DNA of 64,000 nt from Dyella silvatica. Lineage in GTDB: Bacteria; Pseudomonadota; Gammaproteobacteria; Xanthomonadales; Rhodanobacteraceae. The notes beneath the pieces are model-generated. The model was given only the letters and a program-made list of their open reading frames with translations. It was not told the DNA's origin and did no database searches. This document shows positions 55,838 through 64,000 of the stretch, piece after piece. The stretch covers positions 1 through 64,000 of the forward strand of contig NZ_JAPDPE010000005.1 of the NCBI RefSeq assembly GCF_026283955.1, read 5' to 3'. How positions within the stretch are numbered: position 1 is the first letter of the stretch; each line of letters starts with the position of its first letter. Made by a program: the position numbers and the translations under genes.

Positions 55838-55964
55838 TTAGGCCAGGCATAGTGAATCGGGAATAGCAAATCGGAGGGCAATAAGCCCGGATATGGTACG
55901 GGAGTGCGGGCGCGGGTTTTACCCGGGCTCAGCGACCGACGCAGCACACCGCTCCGAACAAACG

Positions 55965-55990
55965 AAAAGCCCCGCCGAAGCGGGGCCTTC
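55965..55990 (-). terminator. Intrinsic terminator after rpmA
   Basis: On the reverse strand GGCCCCGC-TTC-GGCGGGGC is followed by TTTTCG, 20 bp past the rpmA stop. It separates the L21-L27 transcript from obgE, at least partly. Confidence 0.9.
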
Positions 55991-56009
55991 GATACAACAT
56001 CGACCAGGC

Positions 56010-56267
56010 TTAAGCCTTGACGACGCTGACGAACCGACGGTTCTTCTCACCGCGACGCTTGAATTCGACGGTACCGTCGACCAACGCGAACAAGGTGTGA
56101 TCACGACCCAGGCCAACGCCCGGACCCGGATGGAACTGGGTGCCGCGCTGACGCACGATGATGTTGCCGGCTTCGATAGCCTGGCCGCCGTAAATCTTCA
56201 CGCCCAGGTATTTCGGGTTGGAATCGCGACCGTTGCGGCTGGAACCTACGCCTTTTTTATGTGCCAT
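56010..56267 (-). CDS. rpmA: 50S ribosomal protein L27
   Basis: An 85-residue protein starting [20 protein letters not shown] with [21 protein letters not shown], standard L27. The N-terminus reaches the peptidyl-transferase centre. It is 19 bp after rplU. Confidence 0.98.
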   Translation of the reverse strand: MAHKKGVGSSRNGRDSNPKYLGVKIYGGQAIEAGNIIVRQRGTQFHPGPGVGLGRDHTLFALVDGTVEFKRRGEKNRRFVSVVKA

Positions 56268-56286
56268 GACTGTTTGCTCCAGTTAC

Positions 56287-56601
56287 TCAGGCGTTGATGC
56301 CTGTGATCTCGACTTCGGTGAAGTGCTGACGATGTCCCTGCTGCTTTTTGTGGTGCTTGCGGCGACGGAACTTGATGATGCGGATTTTATCGGCGCGGCC
56401 GTGCTTGCGCACAGTGGCGCTGACGGTGGCACCGGCTACAACGGGTGCGCCCACGGTGATCGACTCACCGGAACCGACCAGCAACACCTGGTCAAACTTC
56501 ACGTTGGCGCCTTCTTCGACTTCGAGCAGCTCCACGCGCAGGACATCGCCCTGCTGTACGCGGTACTGCTTGCCGCCGGTTTTAATGACTGCATAGCTCA
56601 T
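56287..56601 (-). CDS. rplU: 50S ribosomal protein L21
   Basis: A 104-residue protein, [19 protein letters not shown], with the conserved C-terminal [18 protein letters not shown]. First gene of the rplU-rpmA pair. Confidence 0.98.
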   Translation of the reverse strand: MSYAVIKTGGKQYRVQQGDVLRVELLEVEEGANVKFDQVLLVGSGESITVGAPVVAGATVSATVRKHGRADKIRIIKFRRRKHHKKQQGHRQHFTEVEITGINA

Positions 56602-56757
56602 TGGGAATATCCCTTCTGTCGTTATTCTCTTGGGGTTCGCTCAGCCCATCAGGCCAAAACGAACGCGGGAGTATAGCGACCCACCCGGCAGCTGGTCAAA
56701 TCCTGACCAACTACCGCAAACCACCAGCCTGGCCAGATCTCCCGACGAAACAGCAGC

Positions 56758-57285
56758 TTAATGCTTGCCCTTGGCCGGCGCCGCGGGTTTCAACTGGGTA
56801 TCGGCTGGCGCTGGACTGGCCGGGCAACGGCCATCGGCGCCCAGCGTGCCGTTCTGCTGCAGTTGCTGAATCATCGCCTTGCCCCGCTCCTGGCCCCACT
56901 GATTGCCGATTTGCAGCCCCTCGGCCATGGTCTCGGGCATCTTGGCGATGACCTTCTGGCCCAGCGGCGAACGGTAAAACTTCAGCAATCCGTCCACATC
57001 CTCAGCGGTGAAATTGCGCTGATAAATGGGAATCATGCGGCCGATCAACTGCTGGGTGCCGTTGGCGTCGAGAAAACCCTGCCAGTAACTGCTGGGCACG
57101 CAGGGCAAGGTCTGCTGCATCATATTGGCCATCTGGCCGTTCATCTGGCCCAGCATCTTGCCGATGCCGACCACGTCCATTAGCTGGCGAACCTGCTCCT
57201 CGCTAGGTTGTGCCGCCAGCGCCTGCCCCGTAGACACGGCCAACATCAGACCGGCGCCGTACTTTGCCCATGTGCGGATGGTCAT
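56758..57285 (-). CDS. DUF2059 exported protein
   Basis: A 175-residue protein with a signal peptide ending QALAAQ. The DUF2059 pattern is seen in YQRNFTAEDVDGLLKFYRSPLGQKVIAKMPETMAEG, a motif common in small periplasmic proteins of Proteobacteria without known function. The C-terminus is Pro/Ala/Lys-rich. It is monocistronic between rplU and uvrA. Confidence 0.9.
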   Translation of the reverse strand: MTIRTWAKYGAGLMLAVSTGQALAAQPSEEQVRQLMDVVGIGKMLGQMNGQMANMMQQTLPCVPSSYWQGFLDANGTQQLIGRMIPIYQRNFTAEDVDGLLKFYRSPLGQKVIAKMPETMAEGLQIGNQWGQERGKAMIQQLQQNGTLGADGRCPASPAPADTQLKPAAPAKGKH

Positions 57286-57492
57286 AACTATCCTTCAGTT
57301 ACTTCAGCCTAAGCGGCCGCGAGAGCTATTAGGCCATAACTTGGGAATGCCCTGACCTATTCGGCGTAGACGTTGAAGTAGATCAAAGCATCTATGGACC
57401 CAGGCAAAAACTTTCCCGATCCATGGCGACGAGGGCAATAAGTAACCTGTCTAGTTTGGTATAGTTCACTTTTCCCCCCGTCCCCAGGCGCT

Positions 57493-60438
57493 ATGGACAC
57501 CATCCGCATTCGCGGCGCTCGCACGCATAACCTCAAAAATATCGATCTGGACCTGCCTCGCGACCGGCTGATCGTCATTACAGGTCTGTCGGGCTCTGGC
57601 AAGTCGTCATTGGCTTTCGACACTATTTATGCTGAAGGGCAGCGGCGTTACGTCGAGTCGCTTTCGGCCTATGCCCGGCAATTTCTATCGATGATGGAAA
57701 AACCGGACGTCGACCATATCGAAGGCCTGTCGCCGGCGATCTCGATCGAGCAGAAATCCACCTCGCACAATCCACGTTCGACGGTGGGCACGATTACCGA
57801 GGTATACGACTACCTGCGCCTGCTGTATGCCCGTGTCGGCACGCCGCGCTGCCCCGATCACGGCATTCCGCTGGAAGCGCAAACCGTCAGCCAGATGGTC
57901 GACGCCACGCTGGCCCTGGATGCGGATAAGCGCTTCATGTTGCTGGCGCCGGTCATTCGCGGACGCAAGGGCGAGCATGTACAGGTATTCGAGCAGCTGC
58001 GGGCGCAAGGCTTTGTGCGCGCACGCGTCGATGGCGCGGTCTACGACCTGGACGCCGTGCCGCCGCTGACCCTGCGCCAAAAGCACACCATCGAAGTGGT
58101 GATCGACCGCTTCCGTCCGCGTGACGATATCAAGCAGCGCCTGGCCGAATCGTTTGAGACCGGCCTGCGCCTGGGTGATGGCCTGGTCATCGTGGTCAAT
58201 ATGGATGATCCCAAGGCGACCGAGCAGTTGCTGTCCTCGCGCTATTCCTGCCCGGTGTGCGATTACTCGCTACCAGAACTGGAACCGCGGCTGTTTTCAT
58301 TCAACTCGCCGGTCGGCGCCTGCCCTACCTGTGATGGTCTCGGCGTTACTCAAGTGTTCGATCCGGTTCGCGTGGTGGGCCACCCGGAACTGCCATTGTC
58401 TGGCGGTGCGGTGCGCGGCTGGGATCGCCGCAACGCACATTATTTCCAGCTGATTCTTTCGCTGGCCAATCATTACGGTTTCGAGGTGGATACCCCGTGG
58501 CAGCAGTTATCCGCCCCGGTAAAGCAGGCGGTGCTGTACGGCAGCGGCAAGGACAAGATCCAGTTCCGTTACCTCACCGAGCGGGGCGGCAAGGTCACCC
58601 GTGAACACGCCTTCGAAGGCATCCTGCCGAACCTGGAACGACGCTACAAAGAAACCGAATCGTCGGCGGTGCGTGAAGAGCTGAGCAAGTACATCAGCGA
58701 TCATCCCTGCCCCGATTGCGGCGGCCAACGTTTGAATCGTTCGGCGCGCAACGTATTCGTCGCCGACCACGCCCTGCCATCGCTCACCAACCGCTCCATC
58801 GACGACGCCTTGATCTTTTTCGATCAGTTGAAGCTGGCCGGCTGGCGCGGCGAAATTGCCGTAAAAATCGTCAAGGAAATCCGCGAGCGGCTCACTTTTC
58901 TCAACGACGTGGGCCTGAACTACCTCACCCTGGACCGTCAGGCCGACACGCTTTCCGGCGGCGAAGCGCAGCGCATCCGCCTCGCCTCGCAGATCGGCGC
59001 CGGATTGGTCGGCGTGATGTACGTGCTGGACGAACCGTCGATCGGTTTGCATCAACGCGATAACGAACGCCTGCTCGGTACGCTTACCCGTCTGCGCGAC
59101 CTCGGCAATACGGTCATCGTGGTCGAACATGACGAAGATGCGATTCGCGCGGCAGACCATGTCCTGGACATCGGCCCCGGCGCGGGCGTGCATGGTGGCG
59201 AAATCGTTGCGCAAGGCACGGTGAAAGACATCCTCGCCTCACCGCGTTCGGTCACCGGCCAATACCTTTCGGGGCGCCGCGCGATCGAAGTGCCGACAGA
59301 ACGCCGGCAACAGATCGACAAAGATTCGTGGCTGCACCTCAAAGGCGCCAGCGGCAACAATTTGAAGAACGTCGACCTGGCGATTCCCGCCGGATTATTT
59401 ACCTGCATCACCGGCGTATCCGGCTCGGGCAAATCCACCCTGGTCAATGACACACTGTTCCGCCTGGCCGCAGCCGAGCTCAACGGCGCCAGCGCACAAC
59501 CGGCACCGTATACATCGATCGAAGGGATGGAGCTTTTCGACAAGGTCGTCGATATCGACCAGTCACCGATTGGCCGCACGCCGCGCTCCAACCCGGCGAC
59601 CTATACCGGCTTGTTCACACCGCTGCGTGAGCTGTACGCACAGGTGCCTGAATCGCGCGCACGTGGCTATACCCCGGGCCGCTTCAGTTTCAATGTGCGT
59701 GGCGGCCGCTGCGAAGCCTGCGAAGGCGATGGCATGATCAAGGTGGAAATGCACTTTCTGCCCGATGTCTACGTGCCTTGCGATGCCTGCCACGGCAAAC
59801 GCTATAACCGCGAAACCCTGGAAATTCACTACAAGGGTTACACCATCGCCGACGTGCTCGACATGACGGTGGAGGACGCGCATAAGCTGTTCGAGAACGT
59901 GCCGACCATCGCACGCAAACTCGATACCTTGCGCTCGGTGGGCCTGGATTACATCAAGCTCGGGCAAAGCGCGACAACGCTTTCCGGCGGTGAGGCGCAG
60001 CGCGTCAAACTATCGAAAGAGCTATCCAAGCGCGATACCGGCCGCACCATATACATCCTCGACGAACCAACTACCGGCCTGCACTTCCACGATATCGAGC
60101 AGTTGCTCGACGTGCTGCACCAACTGGTTGAGCAGGGCAATACGGTGGTCGTCATCGAGCACAATCTGGATGTCATCAAGACGGCCGACTGGATTGTCGA
60201 TCTTGGCCCGGAAGGCGGTGCCGGCGGCGGCCGCATCCTGGTGGCCGGCACCCCGGAGACAGTCGCCAGCACAGCCAGTTCGTATACCGGCCACTTCCTC
60301 GCGCCCCATCTCAACATGGTCAAGCCCGCCAAAGCCCCTGACAAAGCCGCGACAAAAAGCAGCAGCAAAGCGCCGGCCAAAAGCAGCGCCAAGAACAATA
60401 GCAAACCCAGCCTGACGGCACGGAAAAAGAAAGCATGA
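57493..60438 (+). CDS. uvrA: UvrABC system protein A
   Basis: A 981-residue ATPase that finds DNA lesions in nucleotide excision repair. Walker A of the first half is GLSGSGKSS; the UvrB-interaction and insertion regions follow with the first zinc module [32 protein letters not shown]. Signature [16 protein letters not shown], second Walker [11 protein letters not shown], second zinc finger [33 protein letters not shown], and [16 protein letters not shown] complete it. About 45 extra Lys/Ala/Ser-rich residues follow the conserved end, longer than the usual 940. ATGA overlap couples it to the thioesterase gene. Confidence 0.98.
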   Translation: MDTIRIRGARTHNLKNIDLDLPRDRLIVITGLSGSGKSSLAFDTIYAEGQRRYVESLSAYARQFLSMMEKPDVDHIEGLSPAISIEQKSTSHNPRSTVGTITEVYDYLRLLYARVGTPRCPDHGIPLEAQTVSQMVDATLALDADKRFMLLAPVIRGRKGEHVQVFEQLRAQGFVRARVDGAVYDLDAVPPLTLRQKHTIEVVIDRFRPRDDIKQRLAESFETGLRLGDGLVIVVNMDDPKATEQLLSSRYSCPVCDYSLPELEPRLFSFNSPVGACPTCDGLGVTQVFDPVRVVGHPELPLSGGAVRGWDRRNAHYFQLILSLANHYGFEVDTPWQQLSAPVKQAVLYGSGKDKIQFRYLTERGGKVTREHAFEGILPNLERRYKETESSAVREELSKYISDHPCPDCGGQRLNRSARNVFVADHALPSLTNRSIDDALIFFDQLKLAGWRGEIAVKIVKEIRERLTFLNDVGLNYLTLDRQADTLSGGEAQRIRLASQIGAGLVGVMYVLDEPSIGLHQRDNERLLGTLTRLRDLGNTVIVVEHDEDAIRAADHVLDIGPGAGVHGGEIVAQGTVKDILASPRSVTGQYLSGRRAIEVPTERRQQIDKDSWLHLKGASGNNLKNVDLAIPAGLFTCITGVSGSGKSTLVNDTLFRLAAAELNGASAQPAPYTSIEGMELFDKVVDIDQSPIGRTPRSNPATYTGLFTPLRELYAQVPESRARGYTPGRFSFNVRGGRCEACEGDGMIKVEMHFLPDVYVPCDACHGKRYNRETLEIHYKGYTIADVLDMTVEDAHKLFENVPTIARKLDTLRSVGLDYIKLGQSATTLSGGEAQRVKLSKELSKRDTGRTIYILDEPTTGLHFHDIEQLLDVLHQLVEQGNTVVVIEHNLDVIKTADWIVDLGPEGGAGGGRILVAGTPETVASTASSYTGHFLAPHLNMVKPAKAPDKAATKSSSKAPAKSSAKNNSKPSLTARKKKA

Positions 60439-60944
60439 GTTCGAGCGACACCACGGCAGCCGAGACGGATAAGCCAAGCAAGCGCCACAAAACGGCCAGT
60501 GAAAACAGCACCGCAGCATTGCCAGTCCAGGCCAGTGACGAACCGTTGTTCGTCGCCTCCATCGGGGTGCGCTGGCGTGATCTGGACGCGTTCAACCACG
60601 TCAATAACTCCAACTTCCTGACCTATCTGGAAGAGGCGCGGCTGCAATGGCTACGACATGTGCCGGGGCCGTGGTTCGACGAACATGCCATGCCGGTGCT
60701 GGCTGCCAGCGAAGTCAATTATCGCCAGCCGATCGAATGGCCGGCACAGTTGAATGTCGAGTTATCGTGCGAGCGGCTTGGCCACACATCGATCACCATC
60801 GCCCACCGCATCGTCGATGCGGAGCAGACCGATCGTTTGTATAGCGACGGCAAGGTAGTCATGGTGTGGATGAACCCATCCACCGGCACACCGGTGCCCT
60901 TGCCACAGGCGATTCGCGATTCGGCCGAATCGGCGGGTGCCTGA
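60435..60944 (+). CDS. Acyl-CoA thioesterase (4HBT hotdog family)
   Basis: A 169-residue hotdog-fold protein. After a hydrophilic N-terminal extension of about 38 residues comes [28 protein letters not shown], the 4-hydroxybenzoyl-CoA thioesterase/YbgC-type active site, with Asp in [10 protein letters not shown]. The start overlaps the uvrA stop (ATGA). Cleavage of an acyl-CoA thioester is expected; the substrate is unknown and no functional link with uvrA is evident beyond co-transcription. Confidence 0.9.
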   Translation: MSSSDTTAAETDKPSKRHKTASENSTAALPVQASDEPLFVASIGVRWRDLDAFNHVNNSNFLTYLEEARLQWLRHVPGPWFDEHAMPVLAASEVNYRQPIEWPAQLNVELSCERLGHTSITIAHRIVDAEQTDRLYSDGKVVMVWMNPSTGTPVPLPQAIRDSAESAGA

Positions 60945-61010
60945 GAGTCCGCTCAAAGTCTCCTCACGGCACGTACCGGGGAGATCTTGAACAGGCCCCG
61001 CATATTTAGA

Positions 61011-61036
61011 TACCGAGGCTTCATGCAGCCTCGGTA
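61011..61036. terminator. Hairpin after the uvrA-thioesterase pair
   Basis: TACCGAGGCT and AGCCTCGGTA form a perfect 10-bp stem over a 6-nt loop. No T-run follows. Confidence 0.55.
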
Positions 61037-61070
61037 AGATGCTCGGCGACCACCTCACCGGAGTTCGCCC

Positions 61071-62531
61071 GTGAATCTGTTCCGTTTGCGTACCCTCGCC
61101 CTTGCCTGTATCGCAGCCACCACGTCGGTGGCCGCCGCGCCGGCCGACCATACCGAGCTCACGCTCTACCGCAGTGACGATGCCGCCCTATTCGGTGCCG
61201 GTGATAATGGTGCCGTGCAGGCGGGCTACGCGGTCGCTCGCGAACCCCGCCAGCTGGAGCTGAAAAGCGGCGTGCAGGATCTAAGTCTCGGTGGCCTGCC
61301 TTCGTTTCTCGACACTGAGGCGCTTTCGCTTTATGTCGAGGGCGATGCGGCCAAGGTGCTTTCTCAACGCCTGCGCCTCGGTCAAGGCCAGAACGCCGCA
61401 CTGGGCAGCCTGATCGGCCAGTCCATCGAGGTGCTGGGCAGCAATGCCCAACCGTTAGCCACCGGCACGCTATTACGGGCGGGCGATGGCCTATTGGTGC
61501 GCGACGCTGCCGGCAATACCAGCCTGATTCGTGACTATGCTGCCGTGCGTGCACGCGGCAGCTTCAGCACCGGCTCCAGCCTGGAGCTGCGCCTCGATGC
61601 TAGCCGTGCGGGCACCGCCAAGGCTGTACTGAGCTACCCGACCGCCGGCCTCGGCTGGCGCGCCGCCTACATCGGCACCCTGCTACCGGGGGCCAGCTGC
61701 AAGCTGCAATTCGAATCGCGCGCCAGCATCGCCAACCGTAGCGGCCGGGACTGGAGCGGGGTGCAGCTCAAGCTGGTCGCCGGCGAACCTCATTTCGCCA
61801 AAGCCTCGGCGCCACGACCGGTGATGATGGCTTTTGCGGCGGCCCCGCGCGCCAAGAGTGCTGACGCCGAACTACCCGAGCAATCCACCCTGGCCGACTA
61901 CCGCATCTACAACCTGCCCGCGGCCGTCGACCTACCCGACGGAAGCGTCAGCCAGGTGCCGCTGTACACCACCCGCACCATCGACTGCGAACGCACTGCG
62001 CTGTATGAAAACGGCGGCAGCTGGATACCGCCGCAGCCGATGATCGGGCGCGATTTCAGCCAAGGCGGCGGCGAGGCCATCGTCAGCACCCTGCGCTTGA
62101 AAGCCTTCGACAGCCTGCCGGCGGGTTACCTGCGGGTGTTGAGCGCCGACCGCGACGGCACGCCGCAATTCATTGGCGAAGGACGCATCAACGACACACC
62201 CAAAGACAGCGATGCCACGATCACCTTGGGCACCGCGTTCGATCTGAAAGCCCAGCGCGAGCGCACGGCCTTCAGTGTGGACAAGGCCGGCCGCACCTTG
62301 AACGAAGCCTTCCGCATCAAGCTGAGCAATGCCAGCGACACCGCGCGCACGATCACCGTGCGCGAACACCCCAATCGCTGGCGGCAATGGACCCTGGTCT
62401 CTTCGTCCAGCAAACCCAGCGAGCAAAAGCCGGACCTGCTGGAGTTCCGCATCGAAGTCCCCGCCGGCGGCAAGGCCACGCTGGATTATGCGGTTCGCTA
62501 TCAATGGACCGCTGCAGAACAGCCACAATAA
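61071..62531 (+). CDS. DUF4139 exported protein
   Basis: A 486-residue protein with a signal peptide ending TTSVAAAPA. The DUF4139 domain fills the C-terminal half (LSYPTAGLGWRAAYIGTLLPG, FESRASIANRSGRDWSGVQLKLVAGEP, FRIKLSNASDTARTITVREHPNRWRQW, KATLDYAVRYQW). It starts at GTG 61071 with CGGAG 8 bp upstream. The family is found in periplasm or envelope and has no known reaction. Confidence 0.88.
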   Translation: MNLFRLRTLALACIAATTSVAAAPADHTELTLYRSDDAALFGAGDNGAVQAGYAVAREPRQLELKSGVQDLSLGGLPSFLDTEALSLYVEGDAAKVLSQRLRLGQGQNAALGSLIGQSIEVLGSNAQPLATGTLLRAGDGLLVRDAAGNTSLIRDYAAVRARGSFSTGSSLELRLDASRAGTAKAVLSYPTAGLGWRAAYIGTLLPGASCKLQFESRASIANRSGRDWSGVQLKLVAGEPHFAKASAPRPVMMAFAAAPRAKSADAELPEQSTLADYRIYNLPAAVDLPDGSVSQVPLYTTRTIDCERTALYENGGSWIPPQPMIGRDFSQGGGEAIVSTLRLKAFDSLPAGYLRVLSADRDGTPQFIGEGRINDTPKDSDATITLGTAFDLKAQRERTAFSVDKAGRTLNEAFRIKLSNASDTARTITVREHPNRWRQWTLVSSSSKPSEQKPDLLEFRIEVPAGGKATLDYAVRYQWTAAEQPQ

Positions 62532-62566
62532 GCCATCTCTCCATCCACTACTGATCGGGATAGTTC

Positions 62567-63322
62567 ATGCTTAATGTCATCACTCACGATGCGATCACCG
62601 AGATCAATCTGGCGCGGCCGCCGGTCAATGCGCTCAGTCTCGAGTTGTTGCAGGCACTGCGCCGTGCATTAGATGAAGCCGTACGCCAGGGAGCGCGCGG
62701 CATCGTGTTATCCGGTGCCCAGGGGATGTTCTCCGCGGGCGTGGATGTACCTGCCTTGCTCGGCCGCGACCGCCAGGGCGTGCACGAATACTGGCGCGAA
62801 TTTTTCAGCGTTTGCGCCGCGCTCGCTCGCTCGCCGGTCCCGGTGGTGGCAGCCATCACCGGCCACAGCCCTGCCGGCGGCGCGGTACTGTCGTTGTTCT
62901 GCGATTACCGGGTGATGGCCCAGGGCACATTCCGCATCGGCCTCAACGAAGTACAGGTCGGGCTGATCGTCCCCGAATGCATCCAGTTCGCCATGCGTCG
63001 CGTCATCGGTGCTTATCGCGCCGAGCGGCTGCTGATTGCCGGCGCCATGGTCGATGCGCAGCAGGCGCTGAGCTATGGACTGGTCGACGAAGTCGTGGCC
63101 ACCGAGCAAGTCGTTCCACAGGCCATCCATTGGCTGACCCAGCTGCTTGCCCTGCCGCCGCGCGCGATGCTGGCCACCCGAGCCCTGGCTCGGGCCGATC
63201 TCGCCGAAGCCTACGCCGATGTCGATGCGTTGCCGCTGGATGATTTTCTCGATGGGTTCTTTCACCCCGAAACCCAGGCTGTGCTGCAACAACTGGTCGC
63301 GCGGCTGAAGAAAAAAGACTAA
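62567..63322 (+). CDS. Enoyl-CoA hydratase/isomerase family protein, delta3-delta2-enoyl-CoA isomerase-like
   Basis: A 251-residue crotonase-fold protein. The oxyanion-hole motif is GHSPAGGAVLSLFCDYR, and IGLNEVQVGLIVPECIQFAM aligns with the isomerase pattern LNETQLGI...P of mitochondrial enoyl-CoA delta isomerase rather than the two-glutamate hydratase pattern. A single catalytic Glu in LNEVQ therefore suggests isomerisation of 3-enoyl-CoA to 2-enoyl-CoA in unsaturated fatty-acid breakdown. It starts 35 bp after the DUF4139 gene. The isomerase call is inference from the motif. Confidence 0.82.
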   Translation: MLNVITHDAITEINLARPPVNALSLELLQALRRALDEAVRQGARGIVLSGAQGMFSAGVDVPALLGRDRQGVHEYWREFFSVCAALARSPVPVVAAITGHSPAGGAVLSLFCDYRVMAQGTFRIGLNEVQVGLIVPECIQFAMRRVIGAYRAERLLIAGAMVDAQQALSYGLVDEVVATEQVVPQAIHWLTQLLALPPRAMLATRALARADLAEAYADVDALPLDDFLDGFFHPETQAVLQQLVARLKKKD

Positions 63323-63340
63323 AGCTCGGCCCAACCGACG

Positions 63341-63370
63341 CATCGAGTGCGGCCCCGGCCGCACTCGATG
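63341..63370. terminator. Long perfect hairpin between convergent genes
   Basis: CATCGAGTGCGGCC and GGCCGCACTCGATG (14-bp arms, 2-nt centre) lie between the enoyl-CoA isomerase and GH31 stops. No T-run follows. Confidence 0.6.
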
Positions 63371-63406
63371 CGGCTCGCGCGGCGGGTCAACGATACATCC
63401 GCGCAA

Positions 63407-64000
63407 TCAATGCGGTGATCGCAAGGGCACCACCACTTGGCCATCCGGCCCTTTACCTGTAAACACGCCATCGTCGGTGACGACTTGCACGACGATATCG
63501 CGGCTCGAAGCCCTTCGCTTACCGTCGCTACCGGCGATGCTTACGTGCACGGTGTCACCTTGCCGTTGAGCGCGATAGCGCGTGAGGCGATAGTCACCAC
63601 GGCGATAGCCATAGCCTTCGCCGGCGTCCTCATACAGACTGCCCTGCGCCTCGCCATCCGCATCCAAGCAGACCAGCAGGGTTAGCGGGTCCAGCGATTC
63701 TTCGTGGGTGTTTTGCACCACCCTGCCCAGCGGCAAGATCGCCCCGCCACGCAGCTTCAAGGCGGCCTGATGGGGATCGGCAACCTCACCTTCGATCAGC
63801 GAAACCTTGCGCCAGATGCCTTTGGGTAAAGCCGGCTGGCGCGCCCAGGCTGGCACCACCAACAGATCGCGCCCGAGCAAAAACGCCTGCGCTTCGCTAC
63901 GCAGTGACAGATCGCGCGGATCAGCGAAAAACACCGGCTGCATCACCGGCATGCCATTCACCGAGGCATCGTGAAACAACGTATAGAGATAAGGCAGCAG
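63407..64000 (-). CDS. Glycoside hydrolase family 31 (alpha-glucosidase-like), C-terminal part (runs off the window)
   Basis: The reverse frame is open from the window edge (LLPYLYTLFHDASVNGMPVMQPVFF) to a stop at 63407, about 197 residues. The segments ADPRDLSLRSEAQAFLLGRDLLVVPAW, LKLRGGAILPLGRVVQNT and LYEDAGEGYGYRRGDYRLTRY are typical of the end of the GH31 catalytic domain and the following beta-sandwich (DUF5110 type). The catalytic residues lie outside the window. It hydrolyses alpha-glucosidic or alpha-xylosidic bonds; the substrate cannot be told. Confidence 0.88.
   Translation of the reverse strand: MLPYLYTLFHDASVNGMPVMQPVFFADPRDLSLRSEAQAFLLGRDLLVVPAWARQPALPKGIWRKVSLIEGEVADPHQAALKLRGGAILPLGRVVQNTHEESLDPLTLLVCLDADGEAQGSLYEDAGEGYGYRRGDYRLTRYRAQRQGDTVHVSIAGSDGKRRASSRDIVVQVVTDDGVFTGKGPDGQVVVPLRSPH

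Noticed and set aside
57430-57492. LexA box upstream of uvrA
   Set aside because: TATAGT at 57460 looks like a -10, but I could find neither a matching -35 nor a convincing SOS palindrome.

Overview
The window is a GC-rich chromosomal segment of a gammaproteobacterium in the order Xanthomonadales, most likely family Rhodanobacteraceae (Dyella/Rhodanobacter/Frateuria-like). The pointers are two very large Oar-like TonB-dependent receptors, a TPR-sulfotransferase, a methionine synthase split into two genes, a large bacterial NAD-dependent glutamate dehydrogenase, a complete recCBD operon and the rpsT / murJ-ribF-ileS-lspA-ispH arrangement. This placement comes from reading the proteins; no database search was run.

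Layout. 1-1600 (-): N-terminal third of NAD-glutamate dehydrogenase. 2365-6857 (+): RND efflux adaptor and pump. 7138-9154: MipA/OmpV porin-like protein converging on an acyl-CoA dehydrogenase. 9320-14201 (+): ArsR-type regulator fused to a methyltransferase, then methionine synthase as two polypeptides. 14263-15450: a LAB_N membrane protein, then tRNA-Val(CAC) followed by five tandem partial copies of its 3' half, each of the first four with its own intrinsic terminator. 15870-20798: TPR-sulfotransferase converging on an Oar-like receptor. 20799-25399: AT-rich spacer, a BamE-domain protein, an NCS2 permease, a DUF3574 lipoprotein and a GGGGAAC heptamer array. 25400-34564 (+): recC, recB, recD with overlapping ends. 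34631-41867 (-): type IV minor pilin operon pilV-pilW-pilX-pilY1-pilE-fimT. 42446: tRNA-Thr(CGT). 42885-50106 (-): murJ, ribF, ileS, lspA and an ispH that is broken by an out-of-frame deletion. 50372 (+): rpsT with a TTG start. 50883-51542: a perfect 34-bp palindrome and a small exported-protein frame interrupted by TAG. 51557-54670 (+): second Oar-like receptor. 54755-57285 (-): obgE, rpmA, rplU and a DUF2059 protein. 57493-63322 (+): uvrA-thioesterase pair, DUF4139 protein, enoyl-CoA isomerase. 63407-64000 (-): C-terminal end of a GH31 alpha-glucosidase.

Most of the window is housekeeping: translation, DNA repair, isoprenoid and lipoprotein maturation, peptidoglycan precursor flipping, methyl-group metabolism and surface appendages. 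The parts that are not routine are the tRNA-Val half-gene array (14741-15450), the disrupted ispH (42885-43773), the palindrome/TAG locus (50883-51542), the perfect operator-like palindrome ahead of the methionine synthase operon (9296-9309), and the sulfotransferase/Oar receptor pair. I saw no CRISPR array, no transposase gene, no integrase and no recognisable antiphage or natural-product cluster.
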